A stretch of 64,000 bases of DNA from positions 1 to 64,000 of the forward strand of contig JADKGW010000001.1 in the NCBI GenBank assembly GCA_016722075.1, given 5' to 3'. Position 1 is the stretch's first letter, and each line of letters begins with the position of its first letter. The stretch is from Candidatus Kouleothrix ribensis. GTDB taxonomy: Bacteria; Chloroflexota; Chloroflexia; Chloroflexales; Roseiflexaceae. The position numbers were made by a program, and so were the translations under genes. Positions 28,042 to 37,238 of this stretch are shown here, piece after piece. A model generated the notes under the pieces. That model searched no databases, was not told the origin of the DNA, and saw nothing but the letters and a program-made list of their open reading frames with translations.

Positions 28042-29163
28042 ATGGCACGATTAACGGAGATCGAGCCGCGACGTGGGGCGGCAACTGAAGAGGGTAGCAT
28101 AGGTCGGATCGCGGTGGCGGTTCTCGTGTTGGCCGCGACGCTGGCGGCGATCTGGTTTGGCTTCATCTTCCTGCGCGACAGCCAGACGACAGTGTCGAAG
28201 TTTGTCACGACCATCATCGCCATTATTTGGGGTGTTGGGGGCGTGGCGGCGCTGTTCTTCTCGGCCAACCTGCTGATCGAGCAGTTCGGCGAAACGGCCA
28301 AAAGCTACCTGCGGCCTTTCGTGTTCGTTGGCCCGGCCGTATTCATGTTGGGCTGGTTCCTGTTTCTGCCAACCCTGCGCACGATCTACCTTAGCTTCTT
28401 CAACAACGACTCAACCGAGTTCGTCGGGCTGCAGAACTACATCTTCGCCTTCACCGATCGCGGCATGATCGAGTCGTTCCGTAACAACTTACTCTGGATG
28501 TTCTTCGGCACCGCCGGCTGTGTAATCTTCGGCTTAGTGATCGCCGTGCTGGCCGACCGCAGCAAGTTCGAGTCGCTGGCCAAGGCCATGATCTTCATGC
28601 CCATGGCGATCTCGTTCGTCGGCGCCGGCGTGATCTGGCGTTTCATCTACTACTACTCGCCGCCAGGCGAGCCGCAGATCGGCCTGCTGAATGCGATTGT
28701 CACCGGCCTGGGCGGCCAGCCGCAAGCCTGGACGAGCCTGGTGCAGCCGTGGAACAACCTGTTCCTGGTGGTGATCATGATCTGGCTGCAGACCGGCTTC
28801 GCGATGGTGATCTTCTCCTCGGCGATCAAGGGCATCCCCAGCGACATCCTCGAGGCCTCGCGCGTCGACGGCGCGACCGAGTGGCAGGTGTTCTTCCAGA
28901 TCATGATCCCGGCCATCCAGAGCACGATCATCACCGTCACAACCACGATCGTGATCTTCTCGCTGAAGATCTTCGATGTGGTGATCGTCATGACCGGCGG
29001 CCAGTATGGCACACATGTGATCGCGACGCAGTTCTACCGCCAGTTTTTCACCAACCGCGACTTTGGCCGTGGCGCGGCGATTGCGATCATTTTGCTGATC
29101 GCAGTGTCGCCGGTGATCATGTATAACCTGCGGCAGCTGAACAAGCAGGAGGGCTTCCGATGA
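28042..29163 (+). CDS. ABC transporter permease, AglF-like
   Basis: 373 residues from the ATG at 28042 (SD AAGGGAGA). Eight hydrophobic segments: two before the family core (AVAVLVLAATLAAIWFGFIF; FVTTIIAIIWGVGGVAALFF) and six in the MalF/AglF-type core. The EAA loop reads EASRVDGATEWQVFFQIMIP. The C-terminus ends in KQEGFR. Stop overlaps the next start (ATGA), so the two permeases are translationally coupled. Forms half of the membrane channel for the sugar caught by the upstream lipoprotein. Confidence 0.88.
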   Translation: MARLTEIEPRRGAATEEGSIGRIAVAVLVLAATLAAIWFGFIFLRDSQTTVSKFVTTIIAIIWGVGGVAALFFSANLLIEQFGETAKSYLRPFVFVGPAVFMLGWFLFLPTLRTIYLSFFNNDSTEFVGLQNYIFAFTDRGMIESFRNNLLWMFFGTAGCVIFGLVIAVLADRSKFESLAKAMIFMPMAISFVGAGVIWRFIYYYSPPGEPQIGLLNAIVTGLGGQPQAWTSLVQPWNNLFLVVIMIWLQTGFAMVIFSSAIKGIPSDILEASRVDGATEWQVFFQIMIPAIQSTIITVTTTIVIFSLKIFDVVIVMTGGQYGTHVIATQFYRQFFTNRDFGRGAAIAIILLIAVSPVIMYNLRQLNKQEGFR

Positions 29164-30290
29164 GTACTCAGGCCATCAGTACACCACGGGCGCGTGCCGC
29201 CAGCAAGCGCCGCCAAGAGCTGCTCGGCACCCTGTTTGTGAACATCTCGCTGGCGGTGATCTGCTTGCTGTGGACGATCCCAACCTTCGGGCTATTCGTC
29301 TCGTCGTTCCGCCCGCGCGATGATATCAGCACCAGCGGATGGTGGGCGATCTTCCCACACAACGAGTTCGGCACCGACCGCGTGATCGAGCTGCCGCGCA
29401 CGATCGCGCTCGACCAGCCGATCGCGCTGCCCGACCTGAACACAACCGTGACTGATGCGCAGCTCCAAAGCGGGGTGACTCTGCCGAGCGGCCAGCGCGT
29501 GCAGTGGGAGAGCCGCCGGCGGCGTACGGTGGCAGTACAGACCAGCCAGATCCGTGCGGATACGAACTTTACGCTCGAGAACTACCGCACTGTGCTGACC
29601 GGCCAGACGCGTGACCTTGACGGCACTGTTAAAAACGATGCCGGCACCAACTTCGCCAACCCGTTTCTGAATTCGGTCGCAGTGGCCATCCCCGCGACGG
29701 TCATCCCGATTTTGATGGCGGCGTTCGCGGCCTATGGCTTCGCCTGGATGCGCTTCCCTGGGCGCAAGATCCTGTTCACAATCATCGTGGCGCTGCTGGT
29801 GGTGCCGCTACAGATCGCGCTGGTGCCGATCTTGCGCGACTACGTGGGCCTGGGGATCAACGGCACCTTCCTGGCGGTCTGGCTGGCACACACTGGCTTT
29901 GGCCTGCCGCTGGCCACCTACCTGCTGTACAACTACATCAGCGAGCTGCCGCGCGAGATCCTCGAGTCGGCCTTTCTCGACGGCGCAACGCCATTCACGA
30001 TCTTCACACGGCTGATCTTGCCGCTCTCGACCCCGGCGCTGGCCTCGTTCGCGATCTTCCAGTTTCTATGGGTCTGGAACGACTACCTGGTGGCGCTGAT
30101 CTTCATCGGCTCGACGCCGAATGTGCAACTGCTGACCATGCGCCTGGCCGATATTGTCGGCTCGCGCGGGCAGGATTGGCACCTGCTCACGGCCGGCGCG
30201 TTCATCTCGATGCTGCTGCCGCTAACGGTGTTCTTCTCGCTGCAGCGCTTCTTTGTGCGCGGCCTGATGGCCGGCTCGGTCAAGGGCTAA
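29160..30290 (+). CDS. ABC transporter permease, AglG-like
   Basis: 376 residues. First membrane segment ISLAVICLLWTIPTFGLFVS, then a periplasmic insert of about 130 residues (IELPRTIALDQPIALPDLNT and following), as in AglG-type permeases, and five more segments. EAA loop EILESAFLDGATPFTIFTRL. No ATPase gene follows; sugar importers of this type often share one MsiK-like ATPase encoded elsewhere. Overlaps the preceding permease by 4 bases. Confidence 0.88.
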   Translation: MSTQAISTPRARAASKRRQELLGTLFVNISLAVICLLWTIPTFGLFVSSFRPRDDISTSGWWAIFPHNEFGTDRVIELPRTIALDQPIALPDLNTTVTDAQLQSGVTLPSGQRVQWESRRRRTVAVQTSQIRADTNFTLENYRTVLTGQTRDLDGTVKNDAGTNFANPFLNSVAVAIPATVIPILMAAFAAYGFAWMRFPGRKILFTIIVALLVVPLQIALVPILRDYVGLGINGTFLAVWLAHTGFGLPLATYLLYNYISELPREILESAFLDGATPFTIFTRLILPLSTPALASFAIFQFLWVWNDYLVALIFIGSTPNVQLLTMRLADIVGSRGQDWHLLTAGAFISMLLPLTVFFSLQRFFVRGLMAGSVKG

Positions 30291-30385
30291 CTCTGGCTCA
30301 GTTTCGAGCGGCACCCCACTCCCTGACCGCTCAGGGGTAGGGTTTTCCAACGATGGCGTTCCCATGCAATCGGCCCGCCCCCCGC

Positions 30386-30413
30386 CCCCCGCTCCCAACA
30401 TTGGGAGCGGGGG
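30386..30413. terminator. hairpin after the sugar-transport operon
   Basis: CCCCCGCTCCCAA, loop CA, TTGGGAGCGGGGG: perfect 13-bp stem between the convergent permease and aldo/keto reductase genes. It also resembles part of the C/G-run dispersed repeat. Confidence 0.6.
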
Positions 30414-30448
30414 TATCCTATGCCGCTGCCCACTGCCCTCGCCTGTAA

Positions 30449-31450
30449 CTAATTCCAGGGTAGCCGCGCGCGCGTGGCCCAGTACTGCGCGGGCGGCTCG
30501 GCCAGCCCGGCCAGCTCGGCTGCGGCCTCGGCGTCCCAGGCCACCTCGGCCGCGCGCAGGTTCGAGGCGAGCTGTTCGGCGCTGGTGGCCCCGCTCAGCA
30601 CCACGCTGGCCCACGGCTGGGCCAGCGCCGCAGCCAGCGCCAGTGCGTCGAGGCGGCAGCCCAGCCGCGCTGCATGCCGCTCGAGCAGTGTGCGCTGCGC
30701 GCTGAAGGCTGGGTCGACGTTCCGTGCAGTCAGCCGGCCATTGGCCAGTGCCTCTTTGACGATCACGCCCATGCCGGCGGCGTGTACACGCTCAAGCGCC
30801 GGGCCGGCCGAGCGCTCGAGCAGGTTCCAGGTGGCCTGCACGCAATCGAACAGGCGCACGCCGTCGACGCGCGTATCAAGCGCGCGATCGAGCGTGGCAG
30901 CCTGGGCCACGCCGCTCAGCGACAGGCCGATCGCCAGGCCGGCGCGCTTGAGCCGCGCCAGCTCGGCACACACCGGCGCATTGGTGAGCACGCCGCTCTC
31001 GAGCGTGGCCGAATGGATCTGGTATAGCCCCAGGTAGCCACCCAGGTTGGCCTGGCTCTCGTGCCACTGGCGCTCGAGCACCGGCAGGGTGTGGTCTTTG
31101 ACCTCGTGGGCCACAGCGTCGATCTGCCAGCCGGCGGTGTAGGTGTAGCCCCACTTTGAGCCAATCGCTACTGTGCCAGGCGCGACCTGGCGCGCGCGCA
31201 ACCAGCTGCCCAGGAACGCTTCGGCGCGCCCGTACGAGCGTGCTACGTCGAAGTAGCGTACGCCCGCGCGCCAGGCTGCGTCGAGCACAGCATGGGCGCG
31301 CGCCTGCATCGCGGCAACATCGTAGTCGTGGCCCAGGTCGGCCGCATGGCCCAGGTTGATGTAGCCGGGCCGGCCCAGCGCGGCCAGGCCCAGGCCCAGC
31401 GCCGAGACGCGCAGGCTGGTGCGGCCCAGCTGCCGATTCGCTTCTAGCAT
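30449..31450 (-). CDS. aldo/keto reductase
   Basis: 333 residues. The family tetrad is visible: Asp and Tyr in RYFDVARSYGRAEAFLG, Lys in IGSKWGYTY, His in LYQIHSATLE. The NADPH-binding C-terminal part (SAQRTLLERHAARLGCRLDA; VVLSGATSAEQLASNL) is present. Soluble TIM-barrel oxidoreductase reducing a carbonyl; the substrate is not deducible. Transcribed toward the sugar operon; the start at 31450 is followed upstream by a repeat-rich spacer. Confidence 0.88.
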   Translation of the reverse strand: MLEANRQLGRTSLRVSALGLGLAALGRPGYINLGHAADLGHDYDVAAMQARAHAVLDAAWRAGVRYFDVARSYGRAEAFLGSWLRARQVAPGTVAIGSKWGYTYTAGWQIDAVAHEVKDHTLPVLERQWHESQANLGGYLGLYQIHSATLESGVLTNAPVCAELARLKRAGLAIGLSLSGVAQAATLDRALDTRVDGVRLFDCVQATWNLLERSAGPALERVHAAGMGVIVKEALANGRLTARNVDPAFSAQRTLLERHAARLGCRLDALALAAALAQPWASVVLSGATSAEQLASNLRAAEVAWDAEAAAELAGLAEPPAQYWATRARLPWN

Positions 31451-31459
31451 GGTATAGCT

Positions 31460-31600
31460 CGATAAAACAACTTACACAGTCGGCGTTTTTGCCTTTGGCA
31501 GAGCGGTACCATCTATTTGATTGTGTGCGCTTTTTCGCGCGAAGCGCGAAAAAGCGCACACCGAGAATCACCAAGTACCATGCTGCCGCAGGCGAATGAG
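31460..31600. repeat. composite repeat: GCAGTCGGCG-type motif plus 18-bp hairpin
   Basis: CTTACACAGTCGGCGTTTTT, GCCTTTGGCAGAGCGGTACC, then a perfect 18-bp hairpin (31523-31561, GTGTGCGCTTTTTCGCGC with loop GAA), then GTACCATGCTGCCGCAGGC. Equivalent pieces occur around 12738-12856, 18555-18600 and 56461-56481. Confidence 0.6.
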
Positions 31601-31663
31601 GGCAGCATGCGAGCCAGCGCCTAAGCCATATCAGTCATACTCAGCCGGCCGCACCGAGCGGCA

Positions 31664-32401
31664 CTACTCGGGCTGCGGCTGGCGCAAGGTAATCTGCACG
31701 TACGCCTCGGCCAGCTCGCACTCGATACCGTTGCGGCGCGCCTCTTCGGCCGTGGCCACCGCGAACTGGCGGATCATGCCACCCGCGTCCCAGCCGCCGA
31801 TCTGGCTGACATGCGCCTGCATGGCGGCGATCTTGGTGTCGAAATCGGCCGGCTCGAGCGGCACCCACAGCGTCGCGCGGTCGGGGATGGCCAGGTACAC
31901 CGTTGCGACATCGTGCGGCTCGAGGCCTTCGTCGAGCAGCTCGAGCGCGGCCAGGCGAGTGTTGGCGATCGGCATGATCGCCGCGAGCGTGGCCTCGGCG
32001 GCGGCGCGGTGGTCGGGGTGGTTGATATAGTTCGGCGAGTAGGTAAAGCGCGGGTCGCAGGTCAGCACGGTGTCGGGCCGTACGCGCCGGATGGTGCGGG
32101 CGATCTCGAGCCGCAGGCCAATATCGGCCACCAGGCGTCCGTCGGGGTGCCCGAGGAATGTGTAGCCAGCCACGCCGAAGATCGCGCCGGCCGCGCGCTG
32201 CTCGGCCCGGCGCAGCTCGGCCAGCGCCGCCGGCGTCAGGTTGGGGTCGCGGCTGCCGCTGTTGCCATCGGTCAGCAGGCAGTAGTGTAGCTCGGCGCCG
32301 GCACGTGCCCAGCGCGCCACCAGCCCACCGGCCATGAATTCGATGTCGTCGGGGTGGGCCATCACCGCCAGCACACGCTGCGGTGTCGGGATCATGCTCA
32401 T
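31664..32401 (-). CDS. PIG-L/LmbE-family deacetylase
   Basis: 245 residues from the ATG at 32401 (SD AGGAA). The zinc-binding AHPDDIE motif is at residues 15-21, and the third ligand lies in NYINHPDHRAAAEA (about 130). These enzymes remove acetyl groups from N-acetylglucosamine conjugates (mycothiol or bacillithiol pathway, GPI-like lipids) or other amides. No companion thiol-biosynthesis gene is nearby, so the substrate is open. Confidence 0.88.
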   Translation of the reverse strand: MSMIPTPQRVLAVMAHPDDIEFMAGGLVARWARAGAELHYCLLTDGNSGSRDPNLTPAALAELRRAEQRAAGAIFGVAGYTFLGHPDGRLVADIGLRLEIARTIRRVRPDTVLTCDPRFTYSPNYINHPDHRAAAEATLAAIMPIANTRLAALELLDEGLEPHDVATVYLAIPDRATLWVPLEPADFDTKIAAMQAHVSQIGGWDAGGMIRQFAVATAEEARRNGIECELAEAYVQITLRQPQPE

Positions 32402-32662
32402 CTGTGGCGTTCCTATAAATTACAGGGCGTGCGCATTTGCCTGCGGCAGCTTGGCCAGCTTACACGCCCAGGCGGCAGGCCCGCGTTCCAGGGCGTGCAT
32501 GATAACACGAGTTGCTGTGCAGTGTGCGCCAGAATAGGCGTATAATACCAACGCTATTGCCGGAATAAGCGGCAAGCCGGCCGCCGCTACAACCAACACC
32601 GCGCGTATGGCCAGGTGTGCCAGCCGCACGGATGATACCAGCAGAAAGGACCAGTGCCGCCA

Positions 32663-33952
32663 ATGCCGACGGACACACTGACAGTTACCGACAACCGGAC
32701 TGGCCTGTCGTACGAGATCCCAATCGCCGACGGGGCCATCCGCGCCAGCGACCTGCGCCAGCTCAAGCTCGGCCCGGCCGATTATGGGCTGATGAGTTAT
32801 GATCCGGCCTTCACCAACACCGCATCGACCAAGAGCGCGATCACCTATCTCGACGGCGACGAGGGCATTTTGCGGTACCGTGGCTACCCGATCGAGCAGT
32901 TGGCCGAACAGAGCACACACCTCGAAACCGCGTACCTGATCTTGAATGGCCAGCTGCCGAGCGCCGCGCAGCTGCACGATTGGGAGCAGCAGATCAAGCA
33001 GCACTGGTTCATCCACGAGAACATCAAGCACCTGATCGATGCCTTCCGCCACGACGCACATCCAATGGGCATGTTCATCAGCGCCGTCGGGGCCTCGTCG
33101 AGCTTTCACCCCGAGTCGGCCGAGATCTTCAACCCGGCTATTCGCAACCAACAGATTGTGCGGCTGATCGCCGAGGTGCCGACGATCGCAGCCTGCTCGT
33201 ACCGGCATATTCGCGGCCTGCCGGTGGTGTACCCCGACGACGAGCTGAGCTACGCCGGCAACTTCCTGAGCATGATGTTCAGGCGCGCCGAGCTGCGCTA
33301 TAAGCCCAACCCAGTGCTCGAGCGCGCGCTCGACGTGCTGTTTATTCTGCACGCCGACCACGAGCAGAACTGCAGCACCAACACCATGCGCGCGATCGGC
33401 TCGGCCCACGCCGACCCATATGTGGCGCTGGCTGGCGCCGCCGCCGCCCTGTATGGCCCGCTGCACGGCGGCGCAAACGAGGCGGTGGTGCGCATGCTTA
33501 CCAAGATCGGCAGCACCAGCAACATCCCCGAGTTTATCGCGAGCGTGAAGCGCGGCGAGGGCAAGCTGATGGGCTTCGGCCACCGCGTGTATAAGAACTT
33601 CGACCCGCGCGGCAAGATCGTCAAGCAGCTGGCCTACGAGGTATTCGAGGTGACCGGCCGCAGCCCGCTGCTCGACGTGGCGCTCGAGCTTGAGCGGATC
33701 GCGCTCGAGGACGAGTACTTCATCACGCGCAAGCTCTACCCGAATGTCGATTTCTACTCGGGCCTGATCTACCAGGCCATGGGCCTGCCCACGCCGTTCT
33801 TCCCGGTGCTGTTCGCCATCCCCCGCACCGTCGGCTGGCTGGCCCAGTGGACCGAGCTGCTCACCGATCCCGAGCAGAAGATCGCCCGGCCGCGCCAGGT
33901 GTACACCGGCGAGCAGGCCCGCGATTACACGCCGATCGCCCAGCGCGGCTGA
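32663..33952 (+). CDS. gltA: citrate synthase
   Basis: About 429 residues. Condenses oxaloacetate and acetyl-CoA at entry to the TCA cycle. Catalytic residues, numbered from the ATG at 32663: His233 in LHADHEQNCSTN, His268 in GPLHGGANEAV, Asp363 in NVDFYSGLIY. The C-terminal WTELLTDPEQKIARPRQVYT is the usual type. The GTG at 32654 would add three residues but is only 3 bases from AAAGGA; the ATG at 32663 is 12 bases away, so the start remains uncertain. A TATAAT lies at 32541-32546 without a matching -35. Confidence 0.93.
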   Translation: MPTDTLTVTDNRTGLSYEIPIADGAIRASDLRQLKLGPADYGLMSYDPAFTNTASTKSAITYLDGDEGILRYRGYPIEQLAEQSTHLETAYLILNGQLPSAAQLHDWEQQIKQHWFIHENIKHLIDAFRHDAHPMGMFISAVGASSSFHPESAEIFNPAIRNQQIVRLIAEVPTIAACSYRHIRGLPVVYPDDELSYAGNFLSMMFRRAELRYKPNPVLERALDVLFILHADHEQNCSTNTMRAIGSAHADPYVALAGAAAALYGPLHGGANEAVVRMLTKIGSTSNIPEFIASVKRGEGKLMGFGHRVYKNFDPRGKIVKQLAYEVFEVTGRSPLLDVALELERIALEDEYFITRKLYPNVDFYSGLIYQAMGLPTPFFPVLFAIPRTVGWLAQWTELLTDPEQKIARPRQVYTGEQARDYTPIAQRG

Positions 33953-33956
33953 TAGC

Positions 33957-34175
33957 AGGTTGCCTCGGGTTGCAGGTTGGCCGGGTTGCAGGTTGCAGGT
34001 TGACCGGGTTGCAGGTTGCAGGTTGACCGGGTTGCAGGTTGCAGGTTGACCGGGTTGCAGGTTGGCCGGGTTGCAGGTTGGCCGGGTTGCAGGTTTGCAC
34101 CTCGGTCAGCCTGCCGCCTGCCGCCTGCCCACTGCCTACTGCCCGCTGCCACCTGCCTACTCATCCTTCGCCCCA
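33957..34175. repeat. heptamer tandem repeats after gltA
   Basis: Repeats of GTTGCAG, GTTGACC and GTTGGCC units (33957-34098), then CTGCCGC/CTGCCCA/CTGCCTA heptads (about 34112-34160) that partly complement the first block. No spacer structure, so not CRISPR. Confidence 0.8.
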
Positions 34176-34184
34176 CGCTAAGTA

Positions 34185-34290
34185 CCTGTTCAGACGTACG
34201 GGGGTTGGGAGCGGACGAGCACGGGCAAATGCGGACAGCGTACGCTCCGTCCGCGTTCGTCCGCGTGTGGCTGCGTCCCTGTACCCCAAC
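34185..34290. repeat. dispersed palindromic element, third location
   Basis: Starts CTGTTCAGACGTACGGGGG, contains GCGGACAGCGTACGCTCCGT and TTCGTCCGCGT, and ends TACCCC. The same element lies in both copies of the inverted duplication (7612-7735, 61490-61616). Confidence 0.7.
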
Positions 34291-34409
34291 AACACCTCCC
34301 ACGCTAACAAGGCTTGCTCCCTGGTATTCGTGATGCTATACTATGCGTGCCCACAGCATGCGCATACCCTGGCGGGCCAGGTTAGCCCAACGTATGAAGG
34401 ACACAGTCG

Positions 34410-36545
34410 ATGGCGATTGCCTCTGAGATAGCTCATTCATCAGAGCTACTGAACACCTACCCCGATCTGCCCAGCTACATCAACCGTGAGCTCAGCTGGC
34501 TCGAGTTCAATCGCCGTGTCCTCGAAGAGGCACTCGACGAGCGCCATCCGCTGCTCGAGCGGGTGAAATTTCTCTCGATCTTCGGCACCAACCTCGACGA
34601 ATTCTTCATGATCCGCGTGGCCGGTATCAAGCAGCAGGTCGCCGCCGGTGTAGTCGGCCGCTCACCCGACGGCATGACCCCCACCGAGCAGCTCACCGCA
34701 ATCCGCCGGGTGGTTGGCAGCATGATCGAGCAGCATCGCGCCGGTTGGCTGAACGACATCCAGCTGCGGCTGCGCGCCCAGGGCATCCACGTGCTCGATT
34801 ACGACGAGCTCGACGAGCACCAGCGCGCCCGCTGCAAAGACTACTTCGAGCGCGAGGTCTTCCCGGTGCTCACGCCGCTGGCATTCGACCCCAGCCACCC
34901 GTTCCCGCAGATCTCGAACCTGAGTATCAACCTGGCAGTCGTAATCAACGACCCTGAAGAGGGCGAGCTGTTTGCGCGCGTGAAGGTGCCGGCCGTGCTG
35001 CCGCGCCTGATCCCGATCAGCGGCGGAGCCTGCGATAGCCCCGATCATATTCCGCCCGAGCGCCGCCACTGCTTTGTGTGGCTCGATCAGGTGATCGCTA
35101 AGAATGTCGATGCGCTCTTCCCTGGCATGGCCGTGACGGAAGTATACGTCTTCCGCATCACGCGTAACGCCGATGTCGAAATCCAGGAAGAAGAGGCCGC
35201 CGACCTGCTGCGTACGATCGAGCAGGGCGTGCGCCGCCGGCGCTTTGGCGCGGTGGTGCGCCTGACCATCCAGCACGATATGCCGCAGCGCATCCGCGAC
35301 TTGCTGCTGGTGAACTTGAAGCTCACGCCCGATGATGTCTACGAGGTCGATGGGCCGCTCGGTATGTCCGACCTGATGCTGCTGACCAAGATCGACCGCC
35401 CCGATCTGAAGGATCCGCCGCTCTACCCCAAGCCGCCGGTGATGCTGCGCCACGCGCGCAGCAGCGCCGAAATCTTCGGCGCCATCCGCCAGCAAGACAT
35501 CCTGCTGCACCACCCGTACGACTCGTTCCAACCGCTGGTCGAGCTGATCGAGGCAGCCGCCGAGGATCCCGAGGTGCTGGCAATCAAGCAGACGCTCTAT
35601 CGCGTCGGCAGCAATTCGCCGATCGTCAAGGCGCTCATGCACGCGCGCGACCAGGACAAACAGGTGACGGTGCTGGTTGAGCTGAAGGCGCGCTTCGACG
35701 AAGAAAACAACATCACCTGGGCGCGCGCGCTCGAGCGTGCCGGCGTGCATGTGGTGTATGGGCTGGTTGGGCTGAAGACGCACGCCAAGATCGCGCTGGT
35801 GGTGCGCCGTGAGTACGATGGCCTGCGCCGCTATGTACACCTGGGCACCGGCAATTACAACGCCGGCACCGCGCGCGTCTATACCGACCTGGGCATCCTG
35901 ACATGCCGGCCCGACATTGGCGCCGATGTCTCCGATCTGTTCAACTTCCTCACTGGCTACTCGCGCCAGGTGCGCTACCGCAAGCTGCTGGTGGCGCCAG
36001 TGAACCTGCGCGAGCGCTTGAGCTGGCTGATCGAGCGCGAGATCGCCCACGCCGCAAGTGGGCGCGGCGGGCAGCTGATCTTCAAGCTCAACTCGCTGGT
36101 CGACCCGGCCGTGATCAATCTGCTCTACCAGGCCTCGGCTGTTGGCGTACAGTGCGATCTGGTGGTGCGCGGGATCTGCTGCCTGCGGCCAGGCGTGCCC
36201 GGCCTGAGCGAGCACATCCGCGTGCGCAGCGTGGTCGGCCGCTTCCTCGAGCACAGCCGGATCTTCTACTTCGAGAATGGCGGCGAGCCCGAGGTGTACC
36301 TTGGCAGCGCCGACCTGATGCAGCGCAACCTCGACCGGCGCGTCGAGACGCTCTTCCCGATCGAGGATCCGGCCATGGTCGCGCATATTCGCACCGATCT
36401 GCTGGCGGTGTACCTGCACGACAACACGCGCGCACGCTTGCTCCAGCCCGACGGATCATACCTGCGCGCGCAGCCCAGGCCGGCCGAAAAGCCGGTCGAT
36501 AGCCAGGCCCTGTTTGCGGCCGGGCGCGAGATTCCGCCCGAGTAA
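34410..36545 (+). CDS. ppk1: polyphosphate kinase 1
   Basis: 711 residues, intact, SD GAAGGA. Polymerises the ATP gamma-phosphate into polyphosphate, reversibly. N-terminal domain INRELSWLEFNRRVLEEAL and FGTNLDEFFMIRVAGIKQQV. The autophosphorylated His is His458 in GLVGLKTHAKIALVVRRE, and the partner region is YVHLGTGNYNAGTARVYTDL. The C-terminal domain carries EHIRVRSVVGRFLEHSRIFY and YLGSADLMQRNLDRRVETLF. Stands alone behind a repeat-filled spacer. Length matches the family. Confidence 0.96.
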   Translation: MAIASEIAHSSELLNTYPDLPSYINRELSWLEFNRRVLEEALDERHPLLERVKFLSIFGTNLDEFFMIRVAGIKQQVAAGVVGRSPDGMTPTEQLTAIRRVVGSMIEQHRAGWLNDIQLRLRAQGIHVLDYDELDEHQRARCKDYFEREVFPVLTPLAFDPSHPFPQISNLSINLAVVINDPEEGELFARVKVPAVLPRLIPISGGACDSPDHIPPERRHCFVWLDQVIAKNVDALFPGMAVTEVYVFRITRNADVEIQEEEAADLLRTIEQGVRRRRFGAVVRLTIQHDMPQRIRDLLLVNLKLTPDDVYEVDGPLGMSDLMLLTKIDRPDLKDPPLYPKPPVMLRHARSSAEIFGAIRQQDILLHHPYDSFQPLVELIEAAAEDPEVLAIKQTLYRVGSNSPIVKALMHARDQDKQVTVLVELKARFDEENNITWARALERAGVHVVYGLVGLKTHAKIALVVRREYDGLRRYVHLGTGNYNAGTARVYTDLGILTCRPDIGADVSDLFNFLTGYSRQVRYRKLLVAPVNLRERLSWLIEREIAHAASGRGGQLIFKLNSLVDPAVINLLYQASAVGVQCDLVVRGICCLRPGVPGLSEHIRVRSVVGRFLEHSRIFYFENGGEPEVYLGSADLMQRNLDRRVETLFPIEDPAMVAHIRTDLLAVYLHDNTRARLLQPDGSYLRAQPRPAEKPVDSQALFAAGREIPPE

Positions 36546-36656
36546 ACGCTACGCGCTAGGCTATGCCGTCGTTGATCGGGCCAGCATAGTATGGGGCCTG
36601 CGCTACCGCTCCGATATAGCACCGGCATCCCTGGAGTTGAGCCAGGCCTGAAGATT

Positions 36657-37238
36657 ATGGATACCTACCGTCTCTTCATTGCCGCGCCACTGCCGGCCAC
36701 GGTCAAGGCCGCGCTGGTAGTCGCGCAGCAGCGCTTCCGGCGTGGCGGCGCACCAATCAAGTGGGCGGCGCCCGAAACCATGCACCTGACACTACGCTTC
36801 CTGGGCGAGACGGCGCCGAATCTACTGCCGGCGCTCAGCGCGGCGATCGGCCAGGCCTGTGCGGCATTTCGTGCCTTTCGGCTAAGCCTGACGCAGATCG
36901 GCGCATTCCCAAACCTGCGCCAGCCCACCGTCGTATGGGCCGGCGTCGGCGGCGACACCACCACGCTGACGCAATTGGCGGCGGCGCTCGACCCATCGTT
37001 GGCCGCACTCGGCTTCACATCCGAGCGCCGGCCATTTCGCCCGCACCTGACGCTCGGGCGCGCCCGCCGCGAGGCCACCCCCACCGCGATCGAGCGGCTC
37101 GGCGACCTGCTGCGTGCGCTGCCGCAGCTGCCACCGATCGAGTGGGAAATCCATGAGATCATGCTGTTCCGCAGCGAACTACGACCGGCCGGAGCGATCT
37201 ATAGCGCGATTGCAGCCTATAGATTGCAGGATGAATGA
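36657..37238 (+). CDS. thpR: RNA 2',3'-cyclic phosphodiesterase (ThpR/LigT)
   Basis: 193 residues from the ATG at 36657; an in-frame upstream extension has no ribosome site. Two HxT catalytic motifs, HLTLRFLG (about 42) and HLTLGRAR (about 130), define the 2H phosphoesterase family, which hydrolyses 2',3'-cyclic phosphates at RNA ends. N-terminus MDTYRLFIAAPLPATVKAAL is typical. Overlaps the next gene by ATGA, so it heads a three-gene operon. Confidence 0.92.
   Translation: MDTYRLFIAAPLPATVKAALVVAQQRFRRGGAPIKWAAPETMHLTLRFLGETAPNLLPALSAAIGQACAAFRAFRLSLTQIGAFPNLRQPTVVWAGVGGDTTTLTQLAAALDPSLAALGFTSERRPFRPHLTLGRARREATPTAIERLGDLLRALPQLPPIEWEIHEIMLFRSELRPAGAIYSAIAAYRLQDE

Noticed and set aside
32420..33583. 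387-codon frame antisense to gltA
   Set aside because: Shadow of citrate synthase with intact catalytic residues on the plus strand.
33957..34175. CRISPR-like array after gltA
   Set aside because: Units are 7-23 bp and directly abutting, with no unique spacers and no cas genes; it is a short tandem repeat.
34662..36419. 585-codon open frame antisense to ppk1
   Set aside because: Shadow of a fully conserved polyphosphate kinase; no motif and no start signal.
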